From Methylophilaceae bacterium (GTDB lineage: Bacteria; Pseudomonadota; Gammaproteobacteria; Burkholderiales; Methylophilaceae): 52,935 nucleotides of DNA. Position numbers and translations under genes: made by a program. Under the pieces are notes generated by a model. It saw nothing but the letters and a program-made list of their open reading frames with translations. It did not search any database and was not told the origin of the DNA. The stretch spans positions 1 through 52,935 of the forward strand of contig JAOMTQ010000007.1 of assembly GCA_028355955.1 (NCBI GenBank), read 5' to 3'. Positions 23,419 through 33,300 of this stretch are shown one piece after another. How positions within the stretch are numbered: position 1 is the first letter of the stretch; every line of letters starts with the position of its first letter.

Positions 23419-24383
23419 TTCCTAACCTTATCCAAATTTTTCATTCTAAAATTAATTTCGTTATAGATTGATACCAATACAGGCTCAATGACTTTAGGCA
23501 CCCTATGAAATTCATCTTTCGCTTCGTTTAATAGACTTTTGATCATATTTTTTTGATTATCAAATGCAATCTCATTTAATTGATTAATAAGAGTGCCAGG
23601 GTCTTTGATAATTTCAATTTTTTTGGATGCGTCTATGTATTGTAAAATATTAATTAACATCCCATTTGGATGATTATTATAAATATCCGTAAATTTATCT
23701 TGATCAACTCCTATTAAATTTTCTAAGTCATTTAGCCATTGATAGGAAAGCCCAAGGATATCTGAAGACTTTTGAAGCCCTTCACATTCTCCTTTTGAGC
23801 ATTCCTTACATTCAAACATCCCCATCATTGGAAGTGAGATAAAAGGTGCTGTTTTATGGGTCGCCATTCTTTTATATTGATCCCATGTCATTTCATAGGG
23901 ATTACTACTTATATCCTTTGATTGTCCAAAAATTATTTCTTTTACCGAGTTAGAAAGTAGCTTCAATAAAATTGTTTGGTGCCAGCCCTGATCAATTTCT
24001 GTTATTTTTCTGAAGGACTCTGCAATTAAATAATCGCCTGTGCAGATAGCAGCAGATATTCCAAACTCTTTCCATAAGCTCGTTTGCCCACGTCTTAAAT
24101 TATCTTGATCACATATATCGTCATGAAGCAGGGATGCGCTATGAATTAACTCACAAACGACTGCCCAGTTGATATAAGTTTGAGATGAAATGCCTAATAA
24201 ACCACCTGTCGCAAGTGCTAATCTGGCCCTTAACCACTTCCCTTGTGAGTCACCATGATGAGATAGCCATGCCGATAAAAATTGATCATCAACTTCAAAG
24301 CTTTTTGCAAAACCAATTTTAACTTTATCTAAAAATTCATCTGCCTCAGGTGGTACAAAAAAATCGTCCCAATGTTTTTTCAT
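23415..24383 (-). CDS. crtE: Geranylgeranyl diphosphate synthase (CrtE-type)
   Basis: The 322-residue polyprenyl synthetase has 'GKWLRARLAL', the first Asp-rich motif 'LLHDDICDQDNLRRGQTSLW' near 96-115, and 'HKTAPFISLP'. The second Asp-rich motif, normally DDxxD, reads 'WLNDLEN' here, so it is partly lost. The operon position before crtI and crtB indicates that it supplies C20 precursor. The degenerate second motif suggests altered kinetics or chain length. It starts 26 nt after the second rhodopsin gene. Confidence 0.88.
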   Translation of the reverse strand: MKKHWDDFFVPPEADEFLDKVKIGFAKSFEVDDQFLSAWLSHHGDSQGKWLRARLALATGGLLGISSQTYINWAVVCELIHSASLLHDDICDQDNLRRGQTSLWKEFGISAAICTGDYLIAESFRKITEIDQGWHQTILLKLLSNSVKEIIFGQSKDISSNPYEMTWDQYKRMATHKTAPFISLPMMGMFECKECSKGECEGLQKSSDILGLSYQWLNDLENLIGVDQDKFTDIYNNHPNGMLINILQYIDASKKIEIIKDPGTLINQLNEIAFDNQKNMIKSLLNEAKDEFHRVPKVIEPVLVSIYNEINFRMKNLDKVRK

Positions 24384-24409
24384 AATTGATTATTTTGTTT
24401 AATTGGCTT

Positions 24410-25147
24410 TTATGCTCCAATATCAGATTTTCTTTGAGCAATTAAATAAATCATAATACCAAATGCGGCGATTGATAAGATATCTGCAACTGTATAGCCA
24501 ACCTGCAGGTTTACATAGGATGTACTTGGTTTAAATATGGGAAGTAAATAAACAACGGGGTATATTGTCCAAGACGTAATGAGTAACCATCTCGAATTAC
24601 TAACTAAGCTCTGAACAATTTTTGGTTGATTTGAAATAGGATTTTTTAGCTTTATGATTAAGTTGTAAAGAATGAATAAAAAAGGGAACATTGCAAGTGA
24701 CCAATAAATCCATCTCTCATGCAATTGATCAGAACCGACTAACCCTTCGCCAGAGTAACCTAAGAGCACCATAATGATTGCAGCAATAGTCAACTTAGCT
24801 CCTAAAGAAAAGGTCTCCTCTCTCTTGAGCCTTATGACTAAGACGAGTTCAAGTAATAGCAATGGAACTGTTAAAAGCCACCCAACATAGCGATAACTTA
24901 CATTTAATTGCCCACCAGTTTCTGTAATTACCCCATTAATAACTATATAAGCTTCATTGAAGCTCTCAAATATTCTTAAATAATGATAGAGCGCGATAAG
25001 GGAAACCAAACCAGCCAAAGTAAGTGCTGTTTTGTAAGCAGGTGCAACCTGTGACCTTTGACAAAAAAAGAAGACAGTGCTCGCACCAAATGTGGCGATT
25101 GCAAAAGATAAAGTGTTGTAGAGTAAATTGTAGTCAGCTACTTGCAT
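24410..25147 (-). CDS. Rhodopsin-like protein without the retinal lysine
   Basis: A seven-helix proteorhodopsin homologue of 245 residues. I chose the ATG at 25147, with GGAG 4 nt upstream; an ATG at 25162 adds five residues but has no ribosome site. Helix C reads 'SYRYVGWLLTVPLLLLELVL': the Arg, Thr and Glu of the pump motif are kept, but the counterion Asp is Gly89. Helix G reads 'YTVADILSIAAFG': the Schiff-base Lys is Ile226 (codon ATC, 24472-24470), while the helix-G Asp222 stays. His55 in 'LYHYLRI' and the helix-F 'SWTIYPVVY' are also kept. It cannot bind retinal covalently at the usual place. It lies in front of crtE on the same strand. It may be a retinal or carotenoid binder, a partner of the pump or a sensor. 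Confidence 0.9.
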   Translation of the reverse strand: MQVADYNLLYNTLSFAIATFGASTVFFFCQRSQVAPAYKTALTLAGLVSLIALYHYLRIFESFNEAYIVINGVITETGGQLNVSYRYVGWLLTVPLLLLELVLVIRLKREETFSLGAKLTIAAIIMVLLGYSGEGLVGSDQLHERWIYWSLAMFPFLFILYNLIIKLKNPISNQPKIVQSLVSNSRWLLITSWTIYPVVYLLPIFKPSTSYVNLQVGYTVADILSIAAFGIMIYLIAQRKSDIGA

Positions 25148-25172
25148 TACACTCCAAATCATAAAAAAGAAT

Positions 25173-25201
25173 TAAAAAAAACGCGCCATAAATGACGCGT
25201 T
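25173..25201 (-). terminator. Rho-independent terminator after proteorhodopsin
   Basis: On the reverse strand a 9-bp stem AACGCGTCA/TGGCGCGTT (one G-U, loop TTTA) is followed by at least eight T. It lies between the pump gene and the second rhodopsin. Most transcripts should end here, leaving reduced read-through into the lysine-less rhodopsin and crt genes. Confidence 0.88.
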
Positions 25202-25228
25202 TTTAATATTACACTACAGATTCAAAAA

Positions 25229-25924
25229 TTACTTGGCTTTTGAACCTGATGTAGCTGCTGCCCATATTACAACACCGAAGGCAATCTTGTTAACAAAGTC
25301 AGCTAAGTTATATACGATGTTTAGAGTACCGGCATCAGCGCTGCCTGTATACCCAAGATAGTAACCAATTGGATAAATAGCCCAACCAACAGTTACAATC
25401 AATCGTAACGCATTAAATGCTTTCTTACTTGCCGCAGTACCTTTGCTTGCACTAATTTGGCTAGCTTCACCTTTAAATACTTCCCAGATGATGTATAACC
25501 ATGCAACCATACCAATCCAGAAACCAGACCATAAGCTACCACCGTCTCCCATTGCACTTACTTCACCAATGTAGCCTGCAACTAACATAACTACAGAAGC
25601 AATAAGTAAACGCCAGAAAACTGAAATAGAGACAACTGCAATCGCAGCAAGAATTAAATAAAACTCTACAATTTGAAGTGGAACTGTGAGTAGCCAATCT
25701 ACGTACCTAAATACAGTAGGCGAACTACCTGTTTCAATCCAAATACCACGCATATAAAAATAGTGAATAGCAGCAATACCTGTAACCATTGCGGCCACTG
25801 TAAGTGAAGTTTTCCATTTACCTACAGCCCTATCTCTCTCAACCCAGAAAAAAAATGTTGCAGCAACCATAGCAGCCGAAAGTAGCCAAAAGGTAACTCC
25901 AACGTAATCTGATGGATTTAACAT
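25229..25924 (-). CDS. Proteorhodopsin, light-driven proton pump, blue-tuned
   Basis: The 231-residue seven-helix protein is a canonical proton pump. Helix C is 'FRYVDWLLTVPLQIVEFYLI': Asp76 (counterion/acceptor), Thr80 and Glu87 (donor), the DTE motif. Gln84 is at the spectral tuning site, where Gln gives blue and Leu green absorption. His54 in 'AIHYFY' pairs with the counterion. Lys213 in 'YNLADFVNKIAFG' forms the Schiff base. It pumps protons outward across the inner membrane. The start has a strong 'aggaggg' site about 10 nt upstream. A terminator follows, so it is probably a highly expressed single-gene unit. Confidence 0.96.
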   Translation of the reverse strand: MLNPSDYVGVTFWLLSAAMVAATFFFWVERDRAVGKWKTSLTVAAMVTGIAAIHYFYMRGIWIETGSSPTVFRYVDWLLTVPLQIVEFYLILAAIAVVSISVFWRLLIASVVMLVAGYIGEVSAMGDGGSLWSGFWIGMVAWLYIIWEVFKGEASQISASKGTAASKKAFNALRLIVTVGWAIYPIGYYLGYTGSADAGTLNIVYNLADFVNKIAFGVVIWAAATSGSKAK

Positions 25925-26092
25925 ATATAAAACCCTCCTATAAAAACGTTAAATAAAATTGTCTTAGCATCATCACCCTTAAAGACTCTTTACGTTTTGA
26001 TTAAAAAAAATGCCTTAAAAAGAGAGCTAATAAACAAAAAAAATAATTTTTATTAGCACACCTGATAAAACAATATTAAATTTACCACAATT

Positions 26093-26121
26093 TTTAAAAA
26101 AATTTTAAAAATTTAAGTCAA
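26093..26121 (-). promoter_or_regulatory. Candidate promoter of proteorhodopsin
   Basis: On the reverse strand TTGACT (26121-26116) and TTTAAA (26098-26093) are 17 nt apart. The leader would be about 160 nt. The remaining 296-base gap between the divergent genes is very AT-rich and holds nothing else I can name. Confidence 0.35.
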
Positions 26122-26204
26122 ATAGACATATTAATTTATATGAAGTTCCATACAATAAAAAATTAAAGTTTACTAACCAGTATTTTGAAACCAACAATCT
26201 AATC

Positions 26205-26210
26205 TATAAT
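26205..26210 (+). promoter_or_regulatory. Candidate -10 of the (6-4) photolyase gene, near-leaderless
   Basis: TATAAT ends 10 nt before the ATG at 26221, and no Shine-Dalgarno is visible. Transcription would begin within a few bases of the start codon. Confidence 0.45.
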
Positions 26211-26220
26211 CAGATTTAAT

Positions 26221-27747
26221 ATGAATAAATTAAGATTAATTTTAGGCGATCAATTAAATATTAACCATTCATGGTTTAAGGAAAATAGTTCTTTAACCAC
26301 TTATGTGATGATGGAGGTTAAAGAAGAAACCAGTTATGTAGTTCATCACGCACAAAAAATAATAGCAACATTTTCAGCGATGCGTTTTTTTGCGAAGCAA
26401 TTACAACAAAAAGGCTTTGAAGTTATTTATTTAAAAATAAACGATAAAGTAAATGAGCAGAGTTTTTACCAAAACATTAATAAAATTATCAAAGAAAGAA
26501 ATATAAGAGAATTACAATATCAAGAACCCGATGAATACAGGTTGTTACTTGAATTAAAAAAACTACAGTCTATCAAAAATATAAAAATTGAATCAGTTGA
26601 CTCAGAACACTTCTTAGTCTCAAAGCTCTATGCTAAAAATTTCTTTTCTGAAAAGAAACATTGGCGAATGGAAGAATTTTATAGAAACATGAGAAAGAAA
26701 TTTTCTATTTTAATGGATGGAGATAAACCTATTGGAGGCAAATGGAATTATGACTCGGATAATAGAAAAAGATGGGATGGTAACCCAAGCACAACAGAAG
26801 ACTTCAGACCATCTCATAATCACGAAAAGCTTCTTTTAGAAATAAATAATGAAAATATCGAGCGCTTTGGTGAACCCCAAGAAACAAATTTTCGTTGGCC
26901 AATAAGCAGGGAAGAGTCTATTAAATTGCTTGATAGTTTCATTGTAAAAGACTTAGTCAACTTCGGTGATTTTCAGGACGCGCTTCATGATGAAAATTGG
27001 AGATTGTTTCATTCTTTCTTATCTTTTTCGCTTAATTCTAAAATGCTTAGCCCTCTTGAGGTGATTAAAAAAGCTGAAGAAGCTTTTTATGAAAAGGATT
27101 TACCACTAGCATCCGTTGAAGGTTTTATTAGGCAGATCTTAGGCTGGCGAGAATATATTAGGGGAATCTATTGGGCAAATATGCCTGGCTATGATCAGCA
27201 TAATTTTTTTGAACACAAAGCTAAGTTACCAGATTGGTACTGGACAGGAAAAACCGACATGCGTTGTTTGTCATTGAGTATTTCTCAATCATTAGAGAAT
27301 GCTTATGCTCACCATATTCAGAGATTAATGATTATAGGTAATTTTAGTTTGTTGGCAGGGTTGGATCCTAAAGAAGTGCACAAATGGTATCTTGGCATTT
27401 ATATTGATGCCTATGAGTGGGTAGAGCTGCCAAATACATTAGGGATGAGTCAGTTTGCAGACGGTGGTTTACTTGCTACGAAGCCTTATGTTTCATCAGC
27501 TGCTTATATAAATAAAATGGGTAATTACTGCTCTGATTGTAAATATAAACCTAAGGAAAAACTCGGGGAAGATGCTTGCCCATTTAATTCACTTTATTGG
27601 AATTTCTTTGATAGGCATCAAGATAAACTCTCAAATAATCCAAGGCTTGGAATAGTTAATAGTCAACTAAAAAAAATGGATAAGCACCAAAAAATTGAAA
27701 TAAATAAGAAAGCTAATTTTTATTTAGACAACATAAATTCACTGTAA
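26221..27747 (+). CDS. phrB: Iron-sulfur (6-4) photolyase (FeS-BCP/PhrB type)
   Basis: The 508-residue photolyase-related protein begins 'LRLILGDQLNINHSWF'. Four cysteines at about 349, 437, 440 and 453 have exactly the spacing (88, 3, 13) that I recall for the 4Fe-4S ligands of Agrobacterium PhrB. The FAD-domain segment 'AYAHHIQRLMIIGNFSLL' carries the conserved His pair. These enzymes repair (6-4) photoproducts using a FAD and a lumazine antenna. It is divergent from the proteorhodopsin gene. Along with DASH it brackets the light cluster. Confidence 0.94.
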   Translation: MNKLRLILGDQLNINHSWFKENSSLTTYVMMEVKEETSYVVHHAQKIIATFSAMRFFAKQLQQKGFEVIYLKINDKVNEQSFYQNINKIIKERNIRELQYQEPDEYRLLLELKKLQSIKNIKIESVDSEHFLVSKLYAKNFFSEKKHWRMEEFYRNMRKKFSILMDGDKPIGGKWNYDSDNRKRWDGNPSTTEDFRPSHNHEKLLLEINNENIERFGEPQETNFRWPISREESIKLLDSFIVKDLVNFGDFQDALHDENWRLFHSFLSFSLNSKMLSPLEVIKKAEEAFYEKDLPLASVEGFIRQILGWREYIRGIYWANMPGYDQHNFFEHKAKLPDWYWTGKTDMRCLSLSISQSLENAYAHHIQRLMIIGNFSLLAGLDPKEVHKWYLGIYIDAYEWVELPNTLGMSQFADGGLLATKPYVSSAAYINKMGNYCSDCKYKPKEKLGEDACPFNSLYWNFFDRHQDKLSNNPRLGIVNSQLKKMDKHQKIEINKKANFYLDNINSL

Positions 27748-27786
27748 AAAATTTTTAATTTTAAAGTCTAAAGAAAAATTATTAGG

Positions 27787-27810
27787 TATAATTTTTACTA
27801 ATGATTCTCA
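27787..27810 (+). promoter_or_regulatory. Candidate -10 and weak Fur-like site at the RND operon start
   Basis: TATAAT (27787-27792) ends 8 nt before the ATG at 27801. A 7-1-7 element TACTAAT-G-ATTCTCA (27796-27810) overlaps the start codon; one half equals the strong Fur box at 15869, the other pairs at only 4 of 7 positions. Confidence 0.35.
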
Positions 27811-29273
27811 TCAAAACTAATACAAAAGCCTGTCTAAAAGCACTTAGCCAATTATTATTTATTTTGTTTTTAGTTTCCTGTAAGGCGGTTGGACCTGACT
27901 ATGAAGGTGCCCCTGAGTTAGAGGTACCTGAAAATTGGGAAAATCAATTAAATAACGAATTTATAGAAGCAAGTGCTAGTGAAACACAATGGTGGATACT
28001 TTTTAATGATCCAGTTTTAAACGATTTAATTAGTAGGGCTGCTGTTGATAATTTAGATGCAAAAATTTCACTCGTAAGAGTAGAGGCTGCTAGAGCTAAT
28101 CTTGGCGTTGCTGAGGGAGCACAGTTACCGGAATTAGATGGTGTAGGAGATGTATCAGAAAAAAGTAGTAGTAAGTCGACTAAGGGCGATAGGGATACTG
28201 ACATCTATTCATCGATAGGTCTTGATATCAGTTGGGAGATTGATATTTTTGGTTATGTTAGGAGGTCAATTGAAGCAGCGGATGCTAAATTAGAACGCTC
28301 TGTTGAACGATATCGTGATGTAATAGTGATTTTGTATGCAGAAATTGCTAATAATTATGTTGCCTTAAGAACCGCACAAGAGCGTCTTCAATATGCACTT
28401 GAAAATGTTAAATCACAAAAAGACACTTTAAAAATTGTAAACGCTCGCTATGAAGCTGAGCTTGTTTCAGAAGTTGATCTTCTTCAATCAGAACAAAACT
28501 TAGCCGCAGCACAATCTAATATTCCTCTTTTTTATGCAAGAATCAATGAGTTATCCAATAGCCTTGCAATTCTATTAGGTAAAAATCCAGGCACTTTAAA
28601 TTCAGAGTTGAGGCAGAGTTATGGCATACCTCATGTGCCAGAAAAAACAGTTGTTCAGGTCCCTAGAGAAATTCTAAGACAACGACCAGACATCAGGGAG
28701 GCGGAGAGATTGTTGGCTCAAGAAACAGCTGAAGTCGGCATTGCAACAGCTGAAGAATATCCTAGATTCAATCTAAACGGTACCTTTGGTTATGATTCAA
28801 AAGAATTTAATAATCAATTTAGCTCTGACTCTAGGTATTGGTCATTTGGTCCAAATTTTAGATGGAACATTTTTGATGGAGGTGCAACACAAGCGGCAAT
28901 TGAGGTTCAGGATGCGCAACTTGAAGAAGCTCGTGTAAACTATGAAAAGAAAGTCTTGAAGGCGTTTGAGGAAGTGGAAAATGCGATCAAGTCTTACAAA
29001 GAAGAGAAGCAAAGAAATGTCTCTTTGAATGTTTCGGTGAGTGCAGCAAAGAAGGTAAACAAGATCACACTTGCTAGATATACCTCTGGTTTAATTGATT
29101 TTCAAGAAGTTCAAGATGCTGAAAGGGTAATCTTTTTTCAAGAGGATGAGTTGGCGAAAAGTAATGGCAATTTAGTGCAATTTATCATTCAATTATATAA
29201 GGCAATGGGTGGCGGTTGGGAAAATACAGAAATCGCAACAGATAAAATCGTTAATGAACAAGTTCAGGAATAA
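27801..29273 (+). CDS. RND efflux outer-membrane lipoprotein (OprM/NodT family)
   Basis: The 490-residue TolC-like channel has a lipoprotein signal with lipobox 'FLVSC' near residue 27. 'KAVGPDYEGAPELEVPENW' follows, the typical NodT-family start, and then two outer-membrane efflux repeats with long helices ('TAQERLQYALENVKSQKDTL', 'RQRPDIREAERLLAQETAEV'). It forms the exit duct of a tripartite pump with the next two genes (gaps of 3 and 13 nt). The substrate is not evident. Confidence 0.93.
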   Translation: MILIKTNTKACLKALSQLLFILFLVSCKAVGPDYEGAPELEVPENWENQLNNEFIEASASETQWWILFNDPVLNDLISRAAVDNLDAKISLVRVEAARANLGVAEGAQLPELDGVGDVSEKSSSKSTKGDRDTDIYSSIGLDISWEIDIFGYVRRSIEAADAKLERSVERYRDVIVILYAEIANNYVALRTAQERLQYALENVKSQKDTLKIVNARYEAELVSEVDLLQSEQNLAAAQSNIPLFYARINELSNSLAILLGKNPGTLNSELRQSYGIPHVPEKTVVQVPREILRQRPDIREAERLLAQETAEVGIATAEEYPRFNLNGTFGYDSKEFNNQFSSDSRYWSFGPNFRWNIFDGGATQAAIEVQDAQLEEARVNYEKKVLKAFEEVENAIKSYKEEKQRNVSLNVSVSAAKKVNKITLARYTSGLIDFQEVQDAERVIFFQEDELAKSNGNLVQFIIQLYKAMGGGWENTEIATDKIVNEQVQE

Positions 29274-29276
29274 CGC

Positions 29277-30329
29277 ATGAAAAACATAATTTTTTTGATA
29301 TTTTTAAGCTTTTTTCTTTCATCTTGTAATGAAGATGAGCCAATCAAAGATACCCCAATTCCCAAGATTGCTTGGATGGAAGTAAGTGTTACCAGTTTAG
29401 AACAATCAAGGAGATTGTCTGGACAACTCAATCCCAGAGAGGGGGCTTCACTAAGTTTTAATAGCGGTGGCTATGTAACAGATGTAAAAGTTGACTTAGG
29501 TAGTAAAGTAAAAAAGGGTCAAGTTTTAGCGAGGTTGAGTCAAAGAGATCCAAAAAGTGTTTACCTCTCCAATCAAGCAGATTTTGTTAATAAAGAGTCA
29601 TATTATAACCGTATGAAAGTTGCACGAGAAAGCAAGGCAGTTTCACAGCAGGATGTGGCAGATGCTAAAACAGAATTGGAGATTGCTGCTTCTAATTTAG
29701 CGATTAGTAAAAAAGGCCTTGAAGACACTGTCCTTAGAGCGCCTTATAATGGAACAATTACCTTTAAAGATGTAGACCCAGCACAACAAGTTTTTATTGG
29801 CGAAACACTTTTTAAAATTGATGGTGGTCAAGGTCTTGAAGTTTCTGTTTATGTCCCAGAAACATTAATAAAGAAATTAATTCAAGATAAGATATATACA
29901 GTCACTTTTCCTGCTGCTAGAAATCTTAAAATGAAAGCAGCTTTAAAAGAAATTGGAACCCAAGCCACTAGAGCAAATTCGTTTCCCGTTGTTTTATATC
30001 TCACTCAACAGTCATCAGAATTACGAGCAGGGATGACAGCAGAGGTTTCATTCGTTTATTTTCAAGATGTTGAAGAAAGTATTTTGATACCAAATTCTGC
30101 TTTGGGTGTTGGTAATGAACAATCAAGCTTTGTTTATGTTTATGATTCAAATACGAGCAGACTTAAGAAAGTTACTGTAAGGCCACTTAATATTACAAAT
30201 AATGATGTTTATGTTCAAGGCAACATAAAATCTGGTGACATTATCGCAGTGGCAGGCATTCCATACCTTCGAGATAATCAAGAAGTTCTTCTTCAAGAGC
30301 AAGACATAGAAATATTTAACTTTAACTGA
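29277..30329 (+). CDS. RND efflux periplasmic adaptor lipoprotein
   Basis: The 350-residue membrane fusion protein has lipobox 'FLSSC' (Cys17). It contains a split lipoyl half-motif 'GGYVTDVKVDLGSKVKKGQVLARL' (in two adjoining parts near 65-88), a short helical hairpin, the second half 'LRAPYNGTITFKDVDPAQQV', and a beta-barrel with 'RAGMTAEVSFVY'. It links the inner-membrane pump to the outer-membrane channel. It lies 3 nt after the channel gene. Confidence 0.93.
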   Translation: MKNIIFLIFLSFFLSSCNEDEPIKDTPIPKIAWMEVSVTSLEQSRRLSGQLNPREGASLSFNSGGYVTDVKVDLGSKVKKGQVLARLSQRDPKSVYLSNQADFVNKESYYNRMKVARESKAVSQQDVADAKTELEIAASNLAISKKGLEDTVLRAPYNGTITFKDVDPAQQVFIGETLFKIDGGQGLEVSVYVPETLIKKLIQDKIYTVTFPAARNLKMKAALKEIGTQATRANSFPVVLYLTQQSSELRAGMTAEVSFVYFQDVEESILIPNSALGVGNEQSSFVYVYDSNTSRLKKVTVRPLNITNNDVYVQGNIKSGDIIAVAGIPYLRDNQEVLLQEQDIEIFNFN

Positions 30330-30342
30330 GGCTAATCTTTTA

Positions 30343-33300
30343 ATGAATATTTCAGAATTAGCTTTTAAATATCAGAAAATATTTTTATTTATTGTTGTAA
30401 GTCTGATGCTCTATGGAGGCATCAGTTATTTTACCTTGCCTTCTCAAGAGGATCCTAATATTGTCAATCGTGAAGCTATTGTTACAACTAAATTCCCAGG
30501 CATGTCTCCACAAAGAGTTGAGCTTCTGATAACTAAAAAATTAGAAGAAAATATTCGTAAAATTCCAGAGATTAAGAAGCTTACGTCAATATCCGAAACA
30601 GGATCCTCAATCATTCATGTAAAGATAGAAGATAAATACTTCAATCTAGACGCTATTTGGCAAAACTTACGAAATAAAGTTAAAGACACAGAAAAAGAGT
30701 TGCCTGAGGGGGCCTCTATCCCAAATGTTAATGATGAATTTGGAGATGTTGCTGTCATAACAATGGCATTAACCTCAGATGGTTTTGATATGAATGATAT
30801 GCATGATATGGCAAAACATATTAGAGATATTATTTATAGTATAAAAGGGATAAAAAAAATTGATTTATTTGGAGTCCAAGACGAAAGAATTTATTTAAAA
30901 ATTGAATCAACAAAGCTTGCAGAATTAGGAATCAATCCCAGTCAGATTTCCTCTGCGCTTAGGTCACAAAACATTATTCTTCCTGGAGGTCAGGTCGATA
31001 CAGGTGCAAGATCATTTGTTTTAGAGCCAACTGGTGACTATAAAGATATAGAAGAGTTAGGCGATACTTTAATTTCAGTGCCCCATTCAAGTTTTAAAAC
31101 AGACACTGAGAACGTCATTTCTCTGAGAGATATCGCAACCATTGAACGCGGATATGTAGATCCACCCAGTAAAACGGCATATTTCAATGGTAAACCGGCT
31201 ATTGTTTTTGGTATCTCTATGCTTGATGGATATAACCTCTTAGAATTTTCACCAAGAGTTTTAAATGTAATCTCTGAAATTCAAGAAACAATGCCCTTTG
31301 GATATCATTTAGATATTGCAACCTTTCAGGCTGATGTCGTTGAGGAAACTATCAATGGAGTATCAATTAATGTTTTGCAAACATTAGTCATTGTCCTTTT
31401 TTCAGTCATTATCTTTCTTGGTTTTAGAACTGGTTTTATTGTTGGCTCAATCGTTCCAACGGTGATGTTGATTACACTCGCGTTAATGAATTTTTATAAT
31501 TTACAACTGGAAAGAATGAGCTTGGCAACCCTTATCATTGCTTTAGGTTTGCTCGTAGATAATGGTATTGTTGTGGCTGAGGATTTTATGAAAAGGTTGG
31601 AGCGCGGTATCTCTAGAATTGAGGCTCTCAAAGGGGTAGGAAAAGAACTGACTATCCCCTTACTTACTTCATCCTTAACAACTATTTTATTTTTTATGCC
31701 GCTTATGCTGGCAGAATCAACAGCAGGAGAATACACAAGATCTCTTTCACTGGTCATAGCAATGGCTTTATTGACGTCATGGATAGCAGGACTTTGTCTA
31801 ACACCTATACTTTGTTATTACTTTTTAAAAATAGATAAGAAAAAAAGTAAAGAAAAAGAAATATCAGGGATTTTTTATAAACTATCGATAGGCTACGGTT
31901 TTTTATTAAAAGGTATTTTAAAGATAAGGTTTCTATTTTTAGCGGCGATGTTTGCTGCATTTGTCTTTTCAATTATGGCAAGTAAAGAAGTTCCAAAACG
32001 TTTTTTCCCAGACTCTGATAGACCTCAAATCTTAGTTTATACACAACTCCCTGCGGGTACCTCTCAAAGAGAAATGACGTTTCAAATGAAAAAGGTCTTT
32101 GTACTTTTAAATGACAGAGAATTATTTCCAAATATTGAATCATACTCAGGCTATGTTGGGTTTGGTGGACCTCGATTTGTTCTATCGCTTGCTCCTGAAG
32201 ATGCTGCAGATAATATGGGCTTTATTATTATCAATATTGAAGATATTGAGTCTCAAGATAGCTCTATTGAAAATTTAAAAAATAATTTAAATGATCAATT
32301 TCCAGGTATGTTTTTTAGGGTTAACAAAATGTTTTTAGGGTCAAGTGATTCAAGTGAAATTAAGCTTCAAGTAGTAGGTCCAGATTCTAATGTTATATAT
32401 GCTAAAGCTCAGCAATTAGTTGATAGATTGTATGAAGTTCCTGGCACGATAGATATAAGGACAGATTGGCAAAATAGAACCTTAAAAATTCTAATTAAAG
32501 TTGATCAGGTAAGAGCAAGAAGGGCGGGTGTTTCTTCAAATGATATCGCACAATCCCTCAATGCATATTTTGAAGGCTCAGAGGTTACTCAATTCCGCGA
32601 AGAAGATAATATCATCCCAATACTTTTCAGAGCAGAGGATGATGAAAGATTTAATATGGATAGGATGAGGACATTAAATGTTTACTCATCAAGTAATAAT
32701 ACTAATGTGCCTTTATTCCAAATAGCAGATTTTGAAGGTGAAAATCAGTTTTCACGCATTGCTAGACAGGATTTATTTAGAACAGTTTCTGTTGAAGCAA
32801 AAAATATGAACGCAACGGCTGAGGACTTTAGAGAGGTATTAGATCCAATTGTTGAAGAGTTAAATGAAGATTTACCATCTAATCATATGATCAGATACGA
32901 TGGCGTTATTAGGGAGTCTAAGGAAGCACAAGATTCACTTTCTGCTAGTGTGCCTTTGGTGATTGGTCTTATTATTATTCTTCTTGTTGCTCAATTCAAT
33001 TCATTTAGACGACCATTAATTATTCTAATTACCATCCCCTTATCCTTTATCGGTGCTGTATTAGGATTGTTAATTTCGGGATCAAACTTTGGATTCATGG
33101 GTACGCTCGGGCTTTATAGTTTAGCAGGCATCATCATTAATAATGCGATTATCTTGATTGATCGAATTGATTTAGAAAGAGAGATGGGTAAGAAAATTTA
33201 CGATGCAATCGTTAGTGCATGCCAGCAAAGATTAAGACCTATTATTATTACCACATTAACTACAACCTTAGGCTTACTGACTTTAATAATTCCTCATGAC

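Noticed and set aside
24410-25162. Lysine-less rhodopsin as a pseudogene
   Set aside because: The frame is uninterrupted, all seven helices and most pocket residues are kept, and a ribosome site is present.
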